Notes under the pieces: generated by a model | Told to the model about the DNA's origin: nothing | Seen by the model: only the letters and a program-made list of their open reading frames with translations | The model's database searches: none | Assembly: GCA_003254885.1 (NCBI GenBank) | Contig: QANT01007742.1 | Span: 21,232-85,231, forward strand | Length of the DNA: 64,000 nt | Reading direction: 5' to 3' | From: Purshia tridentata | Taxonomy: Eukaryota; Streptophyta; Magnoliopsida; Rosales; Rosaceae | Position numbers and translations under genes: made by a program | Shown here: positions 14,883 to 28,198 of the stretch, piece by piece | Layout: each line of letters opens with the position of its first letter | Position numbering within the stretch: the stretch's first letter is position 1

Positions 14883-16720
14883 ATACAATAAAGCTTCTCA
14901 TAGTTGTGGGTTTGGAAATTAGGGTCTTTGGACTCTTGGTACAACTTTGCCATCTGCAATATTTATTGTAAAAAATATGTATGATATATAAATAAATAGT
15001 GATACAGATTACAAGGTGTGACATCTTCTTTTTCCTTTTTGTAAAATAAGGTGTAACATATATATATATATTATCTATTTGGTAACAGTGGGAGGCAACT
15101 TATGGATGACTTCAAAGAGTGGCTGCCTGGTAAAGGAAAGGAAGACAAGACAGTGATATGATATCTGCAATTTGTGCATCAAGAGATGTATACTTTTATG
15201 TGTAAATGTTTCTTACTTCTGAGGCAATTGAACAATTAGAGAAGCATTGTTAATGACAAAATAATTAAACAAAATATGTTTATAATAAGCTCTTAAATAA
15301 TCCGACTGAAATTATTTTTTGAATAAAACAAAAAAATTTAAGAATTGGATGATTACCTATGTAAACAAAAATATATGCTACTATTTAGTTTTTAGTTTCA
15401 TGGTATTTCTCTGGTAAATGTGGAGAGAATAACCAAATTTAAATCCTCTTATTCCAAATAAAAAATGTTAATTATACTTTGCACACTTTCAAAAAACATC
15501 CTTTGGTAAGTATGGGTCATATTTCAATAAACTTCATCAAAATTCTACAATGTACACCTAAATTTTAGACTTGTCTTTCAATTTCTATCGTCTAATAATT
15601 TTATTTGATCGAGAGAAGATTTTCTACCTCGTTGGATGATAATCTTTATTTTGAAGTAGGGGTGAGCAGCAGGCAACTTGGGTCGGCTGGGGGCTCAACC
15701 CACCACCATTCGCATAGCCAGTGGTCGAAGCGGGTGAGTGTTAATCGGCTCGTCAACTCAGAGTGGTCGAGAGTGGCTTGAGTCGACAAGAAGCTTCCTC
15801 TGCCTCTCACCACTGGTAAGCCTACCTCTCTCGTCTATGTCTCTCCTTTCTCATCTCTATCTCTCCTCTCTCATTTTTGTCTCTCCATTGTCTCTTTCCT
15901 TATCAGGTGACTCGAGTGCAATGGGCGGTGGATGACGGCAACTCGCCACCGAGCAGCCTCTTATTGGGTGGGTCAGCTTGGGATTTGTTGGTTGACTTGG
16001 CGATTGGAGCTTCAGGGCGGTTAGGTTGATGCCCAAGCCTATTTTGAAGTGTTACTTGCTTATGTGAAGATATAAGACCCATGTGTTTTTTTACATCGCA
16101 TATGATGATGAAATGTCTACTATCGTCTTAATTATCCACATGTGCCATCTAATATGAATCAAATGACAGGTACTCCATTAGATATTAGAATGGACTTCTC
16201 TTGCTATATGAGAAAATGTGAGTCATGAGATTTTCACCTAAGCAAATAATGCTTCAAAAGAGAAATCAAGAGTCAAGAGTCGACTAATCAAAAAGACCCA
16301 AACTTTTGGCCAAAAAAAAAAAAAAACAGACCCAAACTTAGAGGGCGCGTAGTAAACCCAAAATTTATTTATGAAAGTTCAGTGGGTCCTACTGAACCAC
16401 CAATTGGTGGTCAGACTAAAGCACTATCCAAATCGAACCAGAACCGTTGAAATTGCCATTAAAGTGAAGTCATAAAAACGGACAGTCAAAATTCAATCTT
16501 GGCCTTATAGAACCAGATTCACATAAAAGCAGAACCTCTTTGAATCCATCTCTCTCTCTCTCAGGCACATACTGACAATACGTATTATATTCATTTCCTC
16601 TTGGCTCTGTCTATTTCTCATCTTCTTATTATTATTGTACACTTCGTCAAGTGCGTTCCCTCTTCCTTTTCTCTGAAACTCCTTTCCTCTTAGATCCGTG
16701 ACGATCTACGAGGTTCATCC
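14496..16720. other. Spacer between the LEA_2 and E2 genes
   Basis: Starts with the probable 3' untranslated region of the LEA_2 gene. It contains a (CT)n tract (14835-14880), a TA tract near 15059-15071, and a possible stray exon-like fragment at 15090-15161 (see findings). The last 200 bp, with a second CT tract at 16547-16561, is probably leader of the E2 gene. A segment around 15660-16020 is richer in GC and CT but shows no recognisable domain. Confidence 0.4.
14835..14880. repeat. (CT)23 microsatellite
   Basis: Uninterrupted CT dinucleotide repeat of 46 bp, about 340 bp past the LEA_2 stop codon. Likely polymorphic in length. Confidence 0.97.
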
Positions 16721-19130
<2,410 letters not shown>

Positions 19131-20982
19131 TGTGCTTTGTGGTGAGGGCATGTTGGACGTCGACTTGTATTTCTTGTTATGTATAAAAGAAGTGTGGTCC
19201 GTACTTTTGTAATAGACATTGAAGAATAGATCTACGTGCATCCCGCTCTTAAATCATGACAATGTCTTAGGTGGTTTAATGGATATTTTATCTTGGAAAC
19301 AATGAAAGATCAGCAGTTAATGTTCAATGTACTGTCTATATGTGAAATTTAAAGTTTGTTGCCTTGTTGGCATTAAAACCTTCTCCATGGCAATTTGATG
19401 CATGACGACATGTTACCATAGCTGTATGTCGTGTCTAGAAAGAGACAGACATTTTTCTGAGATCTAAATCCAAGTGTTAAATGTGATAATGCATTAAGCT
19501 GGTGAAGTTTTAAGTTCATGGGGTTAATTCAAGTGGTAAAGGAGAGTACGCCATTGGGGCTGTAAATTGAAAATGTCAACTGTCCAGGTCGTAGGGGAGG
19601 GGAGGACATTGGTTATGTCTGGCTCAACCCTTACATCAAAGACAACTACTGGCATCCACAGTGATACAACTTACAAGTAAAAATCTATTCACACTAGCCT
19701 TTCAACTTGTTCCATCACATGTGCTATCAACTTATTGAAGTCTTATCTCTAAAGAGAATTTTTATTTATTTTGAAATTTTAAGTAGATGGGTGAGTCAAG
19801 ACAACTTTCTACTCTTTTTTCAGAAGGTTTGGTCATCAATGATTTATTTGAACCCTGAATCCTGGATGGATTGAAACTATTGCTTGCAGATATGCCCAAA
19901 TTGTGTATACACTCTTACTATAAAATAAAGGCCACAGGGTACTGAAACAAGCAGGAAATATCTTGGTTTGCCTGCAGCAAAACATCAAAACATCAAAACA
20001 AACCTACTTTTTTCCACTGAATTCTTTTTCCAAGTAAAACATCATTTTTCCCTTGTCCGTCCTCTGCTTTTCGTGAGAGAGGGAAAAAGGTAGCAATGTT
20101 AAGTCTTAATTTTTATTGAGCAAGTAAATAGAGTAACTCTGTCTGATTTTCTAAAATTTGAAGACAATAAGAAGAAAAATTTAAGAAGAAAAATAGGAAG
20201 AGAATGAAAAGGAAGTGATGTGAACTGTGAAGGAAATGAGAAATAGTGACAGACAGCAATAAATGAGAAGATAAGAGAGTCTTTGCAGTTTCCTTTGACC
20301 CCAATTCCAAAGCCATGAAATCCGTACGTTACACAGTCCCAACTCCCCCAACCTCATTCTGAGAATTGACCTAACATCTCTTTCTTTAACTTATTTGAGT
20401 TATTTTCCATATTTAAAATTGTCAGCATTAATGGTGGTCTTGGTTAGTCAACAGCCCCTTTTTTTAGTGACAGAAGAAAACAGTTATAAATTACAGAATT
20501 TGATCAAATAAAGTAATTGAGACAACAGAGATTATTATTATTTTTTGGTAAGACGACAGAGATTATTATTACTTAACTAGTACAAAACAAATTTGCACGT
20601 TTGGGAACAAAAAAATCTATGTACTTGCAAACTTGGAGCGCAAGCATCAACAAGAGCCAATATGTTATCATATTCTGTGGATAGGAAAATCAATATTTGG
20701 TATGAAATTCAAAGTGAAAACGTAAAATTTGATACATGCTTGATCTGAGTCCCTATATATGTTTGTTTATTGGAAGGAATTAATAAATACATATCCCAGC
20801 TATTTTTGTGATACCAAAATATATTCTGTACCTAACCAATAGCTATTTAAAATCTTGAGATTTTGATTTTACTTGTTACTTAAGAAAAATTGACTTTTTT
20901 AATTTATATGGAACTTCAAAATTATTTAAAAGTTTAAGGAAATCTTATTTATTTATTTTATTATATTAAAAAGAAAAATGAA
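19131..20982. other. 3' flank of the E2 gene and intergenic DNA
   Basis: The first 200 bp is probably the E2 3' untranslated region. The remainder is AT-rich with T/A homopolymers. Short open frames near 20113-20316 are low-complexity Leu/Phe-rich runs that I do not regard as genes. Confidence 0.4.
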
Positions 20983-21071
20983 AAAGTTGGAGGCTGGTAA
21001 GATCCTCCTATAAAACCGAGATTATTGGCATTTTGACTCTCTCTACTGTTGGCTTTTACTTTTTCTCAATG
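20983..21071 (+). promoter_or_regulatory. Core-promoter copy 1 of the CRF gene
   Basis: First copy of a tandem duplication. It contains a canonical TATA box (tataaaa) at 21009-21015 followed by attattggca and a CT-rich initiator-like stretch. The unit ends with ctttttctcaatg. It lies about 200-280 bp upstream of the start codon at 21267. Confidence 0.7.
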
Positions 21072-21178
21072 AAAGTTGGAGGCTGGTAAGATCCTCCTAT
21101 AAAACCGTGATTATTGGCATGTTGACTCTCTCCTCCCACAGAGCTCTCTCTACTGTTGGCTTTTACTTTTTCTCAATG
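21072..21178 (+). promoter_or_regulatory. Core-promoter copy 2 of the CRF gene
   Basis: Second copy, directly abutting the first, with its own TATA box at 21098-21104. It differs by a few substitutions and by an 18-bp insertion (ctcccacagagctctctc) in the CT-rich part. With two TATA boxes 89 bp apart, transcription may start at two places. Copy 2 is nearer the gene and leaves a leader of roughly 130-140 bp. Confidence 0.7.
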
Positions 21179-21266
21179 CTTCTTCATCAGTTACTGTTGG
21201 TGTTGTAATATTTCAATTGAAATTTATTGTCTCCTTCATCTTCTCAAGAGATTCCTCCGGTTAACC

Positions 21267-22160
21267 ATGGATTCAACCAAGTACAGAGAGAAGCGAACTG
21301 TGACTAACAAGCTTGTCAAAGAGCTAACAAATCATTTCCCGGAATCCAAGGGCAGAGCACCGAAAATAATACGAATTTTGGTGACCGACAAAGACGCCAC
21401 AGATTCATCCAGCGACGAAGAGCAGCGGAGTTTGAAACACAAAGTGAAGAGGCTGATCAACGAAGTGAGAATTGAAGACTGTTCGAAACTGTTGAATGGG
21501 AAGCCTCCAAAGGTGAAGGCTTCAGCGAGGTGCAGAGCAATGGACGAGGAGCATTTCCCAGCGGCGTATGGCAAGAAGTTCCGAGGCGTCCGGCAGCGGC
21601 CGTGGGGGCGGTGGGCGGCGGAGATTCGCGATCCCATTCGGCGGACGAGGGTTTGGCTCGGCACCTTCGACACACCCGAAGAGGCCGCTCTGGCTTACGA
21701 TAGAGCTGCCATTTGCATCAAGGGACCTTTGGCCTTCACCAATCTGATCAAGCCTCCCCCTGAAACCAATGCTGTTTCACTCAACTCAGATTACAATTCG
21801 AGCAACCCAATGATTTCTCGAGAGACTGATGAGTTTGTTGCGGTTGTCGATGAGGATGATTCGGGAAAAGAGTGTTGTCGGAGTAGTCTCTGCTCCCCCA
21901 CCTCTGTTCTCAGTGGTTGTAGTGATGGTGAGTGGAAGCCACTTCTTCAAGTCGAAGACTTTCCGGAACAAGATTTTGTGTTCCTCGATACGCAGAGTCC
22001 AATATTTCTGGACGAAATCATGAGTATACCAGAAACATTATTCAAAGAAGATTTGTCCGATATTTCACTGGATTTAGATATAGGATCGTGTAAATGGGAT
22101 GTCGAGGATTTCTTTCAAGAACCAAAGGATAAAAAAGGGGTTGTGCATTCTGAATTTTGA
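21267..22160 (+). CDS. ERF transcription factor, CRF (cytokinin response factor) type
   Basis: Single exon, 297 residues. Features in order: the CRF domain (about residues 34-52, [19 protein letters not shown]), then one AP2/ERF DNA-binding domain (about 104-161) containing [19 protein letters not shown] and [20 protein letters not shown] later [10 protein letters not shown] stretch carries the SP(T/V)SVL motif typical of CRFs, a putative MAP-kinase site, and an acidic C-terminus follows. Group VI ERFs bind GCC-box-like DNA in the nucleus, and several respond to cytokinin or stress. I chose ATG 21267 ([10 protein letters not shown]) because it begins the family-like N-terminus. The same frame stays open upstream for 37 codons but only from a TTG. 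The AP2 region is GC-rich. Two tandem TATA boxes lie upstream. Which CRF paralogue this is cannot be told. Confidence 0.93.
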   Translation: MDSTKYREKRTVTNKLVKELTNHFPESKGRAPKIIRILVTDKDATDSSSDEEQRSLKHKVKRLINEVRIEDCSKLLNGKPPKVKASARCRAMDEEHFPAAYGKKFRGVRQRPWGRWAAEIRDPIRRTRVWLGTFDTPEEAALAYDRAAICIKGPLAFTNLIKPPPETNAVSLNSDYNSSNPMISRETDEFVAVVDEDDSGKECCRSSLCSPTSVLSGCSDGEWKPLLQVEDFPEQDFVFLDTQSPIFLDEIMSIPETLFKEDLSDISLDLDIGSCKWDVEDFFQEPKDKKGVVHSEF

Positions 22161-25100
22161 ATGTGATTGAATGATTGATGATGCTTCATTTTCAACAAAT
22201 TACAAAATCAAAAATTTCACGTTTTCGGATTGAGTTGATGATAGGGTGGGAGTGGGAGTTTTGATACTTGTTAGTCTATACTGTTATATTTATATTTATT
22301 TTCACTTTGTAAATTCAAAGATTTTAAATGTTAGGTATGATTCGTATGAATGCATGATTTGTTGATCTTAGTTCTTGATCTTTTTTTTTTTTAGCCACTA
22401 GTTTTTGATCATCTCGAATGTTCATGAAGTCTGGACACTGATGAGAAGATATTTGTTTGTTATGCTATAATGCATTTGTGGTGGGGGTCTCAAAAATCTA
22501 CTCTCTTTTTGTTAGAAAAAAAAATTGCAAATCACATTTTACTGGACAAATTAATGCATGCTCACAAGAATTCTTATAAAAAATGTTGGAGTTCACAGTT
22601 CCCTCCTTGTGAAGTTTGTAATCCTTTTAGAAAATGAGATTTTGAGTTTTTTTATTTATTTTTGCATTGAGAGGGATTTTTGAGTCATTCCAATGACCCA
22701 TATCCATATGGGTTCTGTGAGTGACAGTGATGCGCGCCTGTTAGCCTTTGGCTTGACCCAGAACCTAGAAACCATGCAGAAGTTGTACAAATTAAGTACT
22801 ACACATCTTGGAAAGGGTGACAACTTGAATAGGGAGGTCATAGTCATACTTTAGTCCTTAGGGGTCCCTAGGCCCGTGGCCTTTTCCAGACATTGTCAGT
22901 TTCCTTTCAGGTGAAATCCCGGCATGCTTCTTGAATCTCCGGCCAACAGAAAGCTATAGCTATGGTGTATGGTGTATGGTGTATTGTATCTTATTAGCTT
23001 TTGCTGGTCAATCTTATTCTTAACGTTAATAAAGGCCTTTACTGTTGTTGTTGCCTGTTGGTATGTGTATTGTGAAAAGACGAGGTTCCACATCACACCC
23101 ACTTGCAAGTTGCAAGTTGCAACTTGTAAATTGTAGTTGGGTCCCTTTCTGTACTCTTCTTGTCCAATGAAATTATGAAAAGGATAAAATGGTATACAAA
23201 CCTTTTGCTTCGTAACGTTCAATTTGGTTTAGTTAACCAGATGTTTTAGACTGTTACTTGAATCTTGATGATGATGACCTTTTTTACAAAGCCTTTGTCC
23301 ATTGATTCATGTTCATGAAAGAAGCTATTAAGCAATAGTTGGGTTTGGGTTGGTTTTAAGGTTTTACTTGGGTCTCAAGTCTCAACAGGGTTATCATCAC
23401 TTATCATTTCCAATAAAAGAGGGCAGAATTAATTCAATTCTAAATAATATGTTATAACAGAAAATAAGAAATACAAATTTGAAATATATATTAAAGAAAA
23501 CAGAGAACGAAAGTAAAGTCAACAAGAATAAACTATATGGAGCTGCAGCCTCTTCCAGTATGTTGAACTTCTGTCGGTTTGGGGTGGTGGCTGCCCTGCC
23601 CTACCTTACAAAGTAACAGTGTCTCTACTCTACTCTGCATGCTGCATACCCTTTAAAGCAAAACAGTGAAACACTGCCCAGAACCTCATTTAATAAGGAG
23701 CCTAAACTCTGTGAAATTCAACTCAATAGTACATTAAATCAGATTTCTTGCAGTGCAAGTGTAAGTGGTCCTTGGTAATACCAGTGTACCACTTGAATTT
23801 ATGGTACTTAGTTTCTTGGGAATTTTGTTTCTATAAATTAATGTTTAATGTGCTTGCAAATTGGAATGTGTTTAACCCAAAAGAACAAGGAATTTGAATC
23901 ATTCAGTTCTGTTTCGTATGAATCTTAAGCATCAACCAATCGAGATTAATTTCATATATATACAAGATCATAGAGCTCAAAATCATTTAAGGCCTAAAAT
24001 TTGCAAACCAAAATGGATAGGGAACATTCCTCAACAAAAAAACAGAAAGAAAAGGAAGAGAAAGAGAGAAAATAATTTAATCAAAGGTGAAAAAAGGATC
24101 AAAAGCAGGAAAAACAAGATTTTGTTTCCAAATACCCTAAATACTAGGTTAAGATAATGTCTTTTTGACTCTCAAAGTTCATGTGAATAACATGGGGTGT
24201 AAAGCCCACACCCTCAAGCTTAAGCCCGAGCCCATAGAAGCATGCTCTAATTTACTATATATATTTTTTAAGTTTTCTTTCAAGTAGGCCACAAAATCTG
24301 AGCCATCATGGGAGAGTGAGCCCGAGGAAAAGGTATCATTTGCAGGGGAACGTAGAGATCATACGAAATGTTATCTGTTTATATCATACACATTTTTGAA
24401 TAATATCAGAACATGTGGGGTCAGTGAGATCCATTTAACCTACCACCAGATCAAGGATAGAGATTTGCAAGAGATCTTTGGCTTTGGGTGCGTCTAGTCA
24501 TTGATGGCCCTTTTTCAATTTTATTCTTCTTTATTATTTTTGAAAATTTACTATACAGCACTTTTCTTATATTTACTTTTAAAATTGTACATGTATTTAA
24601 TTATTGTGAGAAAAATGTTGTATATGTATAATGTATGCAAGAATGTGTGAGAAAATGACCAGTTTCAAATGCAGTGCAGCAGTACTAGTAAACCTTCTGT
24701 TGTTGTTGACTTTGGTCCATTTTATGTATATAAGGTGTGCATGCAAAACCATTAAACCAGTCGGAAGAAGGTCCATTGTGCTGTCATTGAAATGACGTAT
24801 TCAAAGAATCAAAGGTTTGGGCACATCCCCCTTTTGTGAACTGAAAGAAACCCCAATGACCACTGGGCTGGTCACAATTTTTGTCACTCCAACTGTCCAA
24901 CAGAAACAAGTAGAAGTTATTTCTGTAACCTTCTCAACATGATTTAATCACATGGGGCCTAATGCTGCAGACTTTATGTTGTGTTTGGTCATGTAACAAA
25001 ATGAGGGATGGTACATGCATGCCATGATGAGGCATGGTCATGAAATATTTCATCCCCAATTGGTCTGATGACCCTAACCTATAATTCAGCAAGCTAAGAT

Positions 25101-25474
25101 GATGTTATGCTCTATATATGTACTTTTATCTTGCATGACATACATAACTCCAAGTGATGAGAGAAAGGGCGTGGGGGCATGGACAGCTAAGTCACTCATT
25201 TTGTATGCAAATCTTCCCTTTAAAGAAAGAATAAATTTAACCCACTGGAAAGAAAAAGGAAAAAGTGACCAAAATGATTGTGTGGAAAACACAGAATGCA
25301 AACTAGAACGGCAGAAGAGGCCTACCTTCATTATAATACTAATGGTTTGAGGCTCTCAACCACAGGCAATTGGAAAAAGAAAAGCTGAGAAAATCTGAAC
25401 AGGGTCAGTTAAGAGAATTAAAAATAAATAAATATTGAAAACCACAAGACTAGTGGGTTTTGATTGATGGGGCA
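22161..25474. other. Intergenic spacer
   Basis: About 3.3 kb of AT-rich DNA. The first part is the 3' flank of the CRF gene. A small tandem repeat of gttgcaa-type words lies at about 23101-23125, and ATGGTGT repeats at about 22960-22983. The stretch 23894-24157 is open for 87 codons but is Lys- and Arg-rich low complexity. I find no recognised protein, RNA or element. Confidence 0.4.
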
Positions 25475-26801
25475 ATGGTTTTGTTTGATGGAGTTGTGAA
25501 AGACCTGCAGTCTTCCCATCAAGATAGAATGGGCTTTGCAGATGGTGGGCTCAACAATGGAAGTATAGACTGTAGCAGGCACTGTAAATTTTGTTCAAAA
25601 GATGGTGGTTACTGTAATATTGCTGAGGCCCCATTTGAGGAGGAGAGGAAGAGATTGATTGCCATTAGAAATTCACTGAAGGAAGTTGAGAACAGAATCA
25701 TGTTTTTACAGGTATAGACATGCTCCTCCACAACATTATGGATTGTCCTCTTTTTTTCGCTTCTCTACTTTTATGGATTGTCCAATCTACATCTGATAGT
25801 AGACCTGCAAATTCCCTCGCTGCCCAAATTTCATGAAACTATGAAATTTAATAAAAATAAATCCAATCCTATAGCTTTAAATTCCAATTTAAGTTGGATT
25901 GGATTATTGATATACATTATTGTCAATTCCCCAACAACTCAAGCTTTTGGGTCACAATACTTGTCTAACATAGAGTCTTGTTTTGTAAGAGGTTTTGGGT
26001 TCGAATCCTTCATCTACCAATTCATTCTGTCAATATATGTCTGTTCTCCACATGCAACACTTAAAACTTTTGGGCCATAGTGGTTGTCTAACAGATTGAG
26101 ATAGTCTGGATTGGATCTTAGAAAAAAGTTAGCATGGCAGAGTCTTTAAGTTGTTAGAGACTTGTTCATGAAACCAAAGATGCAACTGCTCACAGATGTA
26201 TATGCATTGACTTAGTTGGAAAAGTTTTAGGGAATTGAAATCATATGGTAAAATATTGCATATCCTTAATCAATTAATAGACTCTTCCATGATGTTTTTT
26301 ACACATAATAGGGCTATCTATATGCAGAGAGTAAGTTCTTGGCAGCAGATGGATAGGAATGCAGCATTCACGTGTTTGGAAGAAAGCAGACTGAATCTAA
26401 TAGCAAAGGTGACAGAATATAAAGGAAGGTCACTTGATGTGGTGACAGAACTGAATGCCTTGTTTGGCAATGGAAATGATGATGCCCCTTTCAATTGGAA
26501 TCTGAAAGAGAGATTGACGAAGAAGGCTGAACCTGGTGTTCAGAACAGAAGGTTCCTGATCACTAATTTCATAAGCAAGTTACTCATCCCATGGAAGTGG
26601 CAAAGAGTTGGTATCGCAGTGAAACTAGTTGTGGTTTCTGTGAGCATTTCCTCTATAATGGCTGCTTTTCATACCAGGCAATTACTACACACCAGCTCAA
26701 GAAAAATGATTCCATTTGTGGTTTCAACAGAAGCGGGAAAAAGTGGTGGTCAACCAACCGTCTCAAAAAGTCCTCTAGATCCCATTTGTGGCAGGGGATG
26801 A
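25475..26801 (+). CDS. PDV1-like plastid-division protein (candidate)
   Basis: Two exons, 25475-25711 and 26328-26801, 236 residues; the junction is phase 0 (FLQ|RVSSW). Comparison with PDV1, the outer chloroplast-envelope protein that recruits ARC5/DRP5B, is from memory. The shared pattern is IRNSLKEVENRIMFLQ, then LEESRLNLIAKVTEYKGRSL and V.ELNALFG, aligned to IR..L...E....F, LE.SR..L and G...V.E...A..G in PDV1. A single hydrophobic segment, VKLVVVSVSISSIMAA, and a C-terminus ending in Gly also fit. The N-terminus (MVLFDGVVKDLQ) lacks the first coiled coil I expect, so an upstream exon may be missing or the protein may be diverged. The frame opens only just upstream (25460), so the start is uncertain. 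Other coiled-coil plus tail-anchor proteins are possible. Confidence 0.6.
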
Positions 26802-27089
26802 TTCTTAATTTCTCATTAGCTATTTATTTTCACTCATGGTTTGTCCAGAAGTGTTTTCAAATTGAATCTCGTTTTCTTTCTTATATACCATACACTATTC
26901 TTAGATAGTGGATGCCTCATATTTGTACCACATTTAAGGATTAGTTTATACTATAGATGACAGAAATAGTTTCTCTTCATAGAATTTAATAGTTGGAAAA
27001 ACTTACTAATTACAACTTTTATATTCTTCATTGTAAAAGAAACTTAATTATCAATAATAGTTGGAAAAACTTACTAATTACAACTTTTA
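26802..27089. other. 3' flank with a 33-bp direct duplication
   Basis: 3' side of the PDV1-like gene. The phrase aatagttggaaaaacttact plus aattacaactttt occurs twice, ending at about 27021 and 27088. The second copy directly abuts the left end of the element at 27090. Confidence 0.7.
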
Positions 27090-28198
27090 GGCCTCGTTTG
27101 TTTGACCGGAATGTTATAATGGGAATGTGAATTGTATTCCATTCCTAATTATTCCGTAATGTAATGGTTTTATGAATTACTATTCCAGTGTTTGACATAA
27201 GTTGGGAATTGAGACAAGAGAATTAAAACCCTAAACCAAAATTTTAACAATTTTCCTATAATACCCATTTTATCTTTAAATGCAAACAAAAAAAAAATTG
27301 AAAGAAATTAACATTTATCTTTATTGTTTTTAGTTTTGAAAAATATCATTCTTATATATATATAATATGTTCATGATTGTTTGCCTGATATATATATCGT
27401 AAAAAAATTAAAGATAATTGATGGTCTTGTTCATTCTGGGTATCTCTACAACTTTCCCATGTTCTTTTTTAGCAGCCAATCATCCCCATAGCAAAATGTT
27501 TTGAAAAGTTCCTCAATAAAAAACCCACATTAATCTTTTTTTAAAATAAAAAAAAAAGCTTCTCTCTCTCTCAAGCGTTTCTTTTTTCGCACAATCTCTA
27601 TGACCCAATTCAATTTCTAGGCTTCTCTCTCAATATAATCTTTTTTTTTTTTTTAAAAAAAAAAGCTTATCTTTCTCTCAAGCTTCTATTTTTTTGCACA
27701 ATCTCTAGGACCCAATTCAATTTCTAGGCTTCTCTCTCAATATGTATTTATCCTTATTTTTAATGATCGATATGGGTATTTGTGTTTTGTGATTTAGAAG
27801 CTTTCTTCTTAATTTGGGTGTTTTGAGATTAATATGGGTAAGAAAGACTAAGAAAAAAAGAAGACTGATTTGGCGATGGAGAGAGAGAGGTAAAAAGTGC
27901 AGAGCTTTAACTGACTTAAACTATAGTCATTAGTAAGAAGACGACGAAGAAAATGAGGCAGTGAGGAAGGCGTGAGTTATTGATAAAAGGGTATTTGTTG
28001 TAATTGTACATTCCATATGTACTATGGAATAGAAATACCACCCTCTAGCTGGTATTTCAATTCCCCCGCTTTAGTGTAATTAGATTACAGTCAACAGAGG
28101 TCAATTCCATGGTTTGATTACTTTCCAGACCAATCAAACACTGGAATGAAAACCTATTCCCATTCCTGACAATGGATTACGGCCAAACAAACATGGCC
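27090..28198. mobile_element. 1.1-kb MITE-like element with internal tandem duplication
   Basis: Left end GGCCTCGTTTGTTTGACCGG; complement of the right end GGCCATGTTTGTTTGGCCG. Both continue into AATG- and GGGAATG-type inner repeats. The flanks are tta on the left and taa on the right, consistent with a PIF/Harbinger-type TWA target duplication with one change, or with a bare TA. No transposase frame is present. The middle carries a tandem repeat of about 105 bp (27534-27636 and 27638-27743) that includes gacccaattcaatttctagg in both copies. Confidence 0.7.

Noticed and set aside
21332-21675. Two minus-strand frames opposite the AP2 region
   Set aside because: Antisense shadows of the CRF coding exon.
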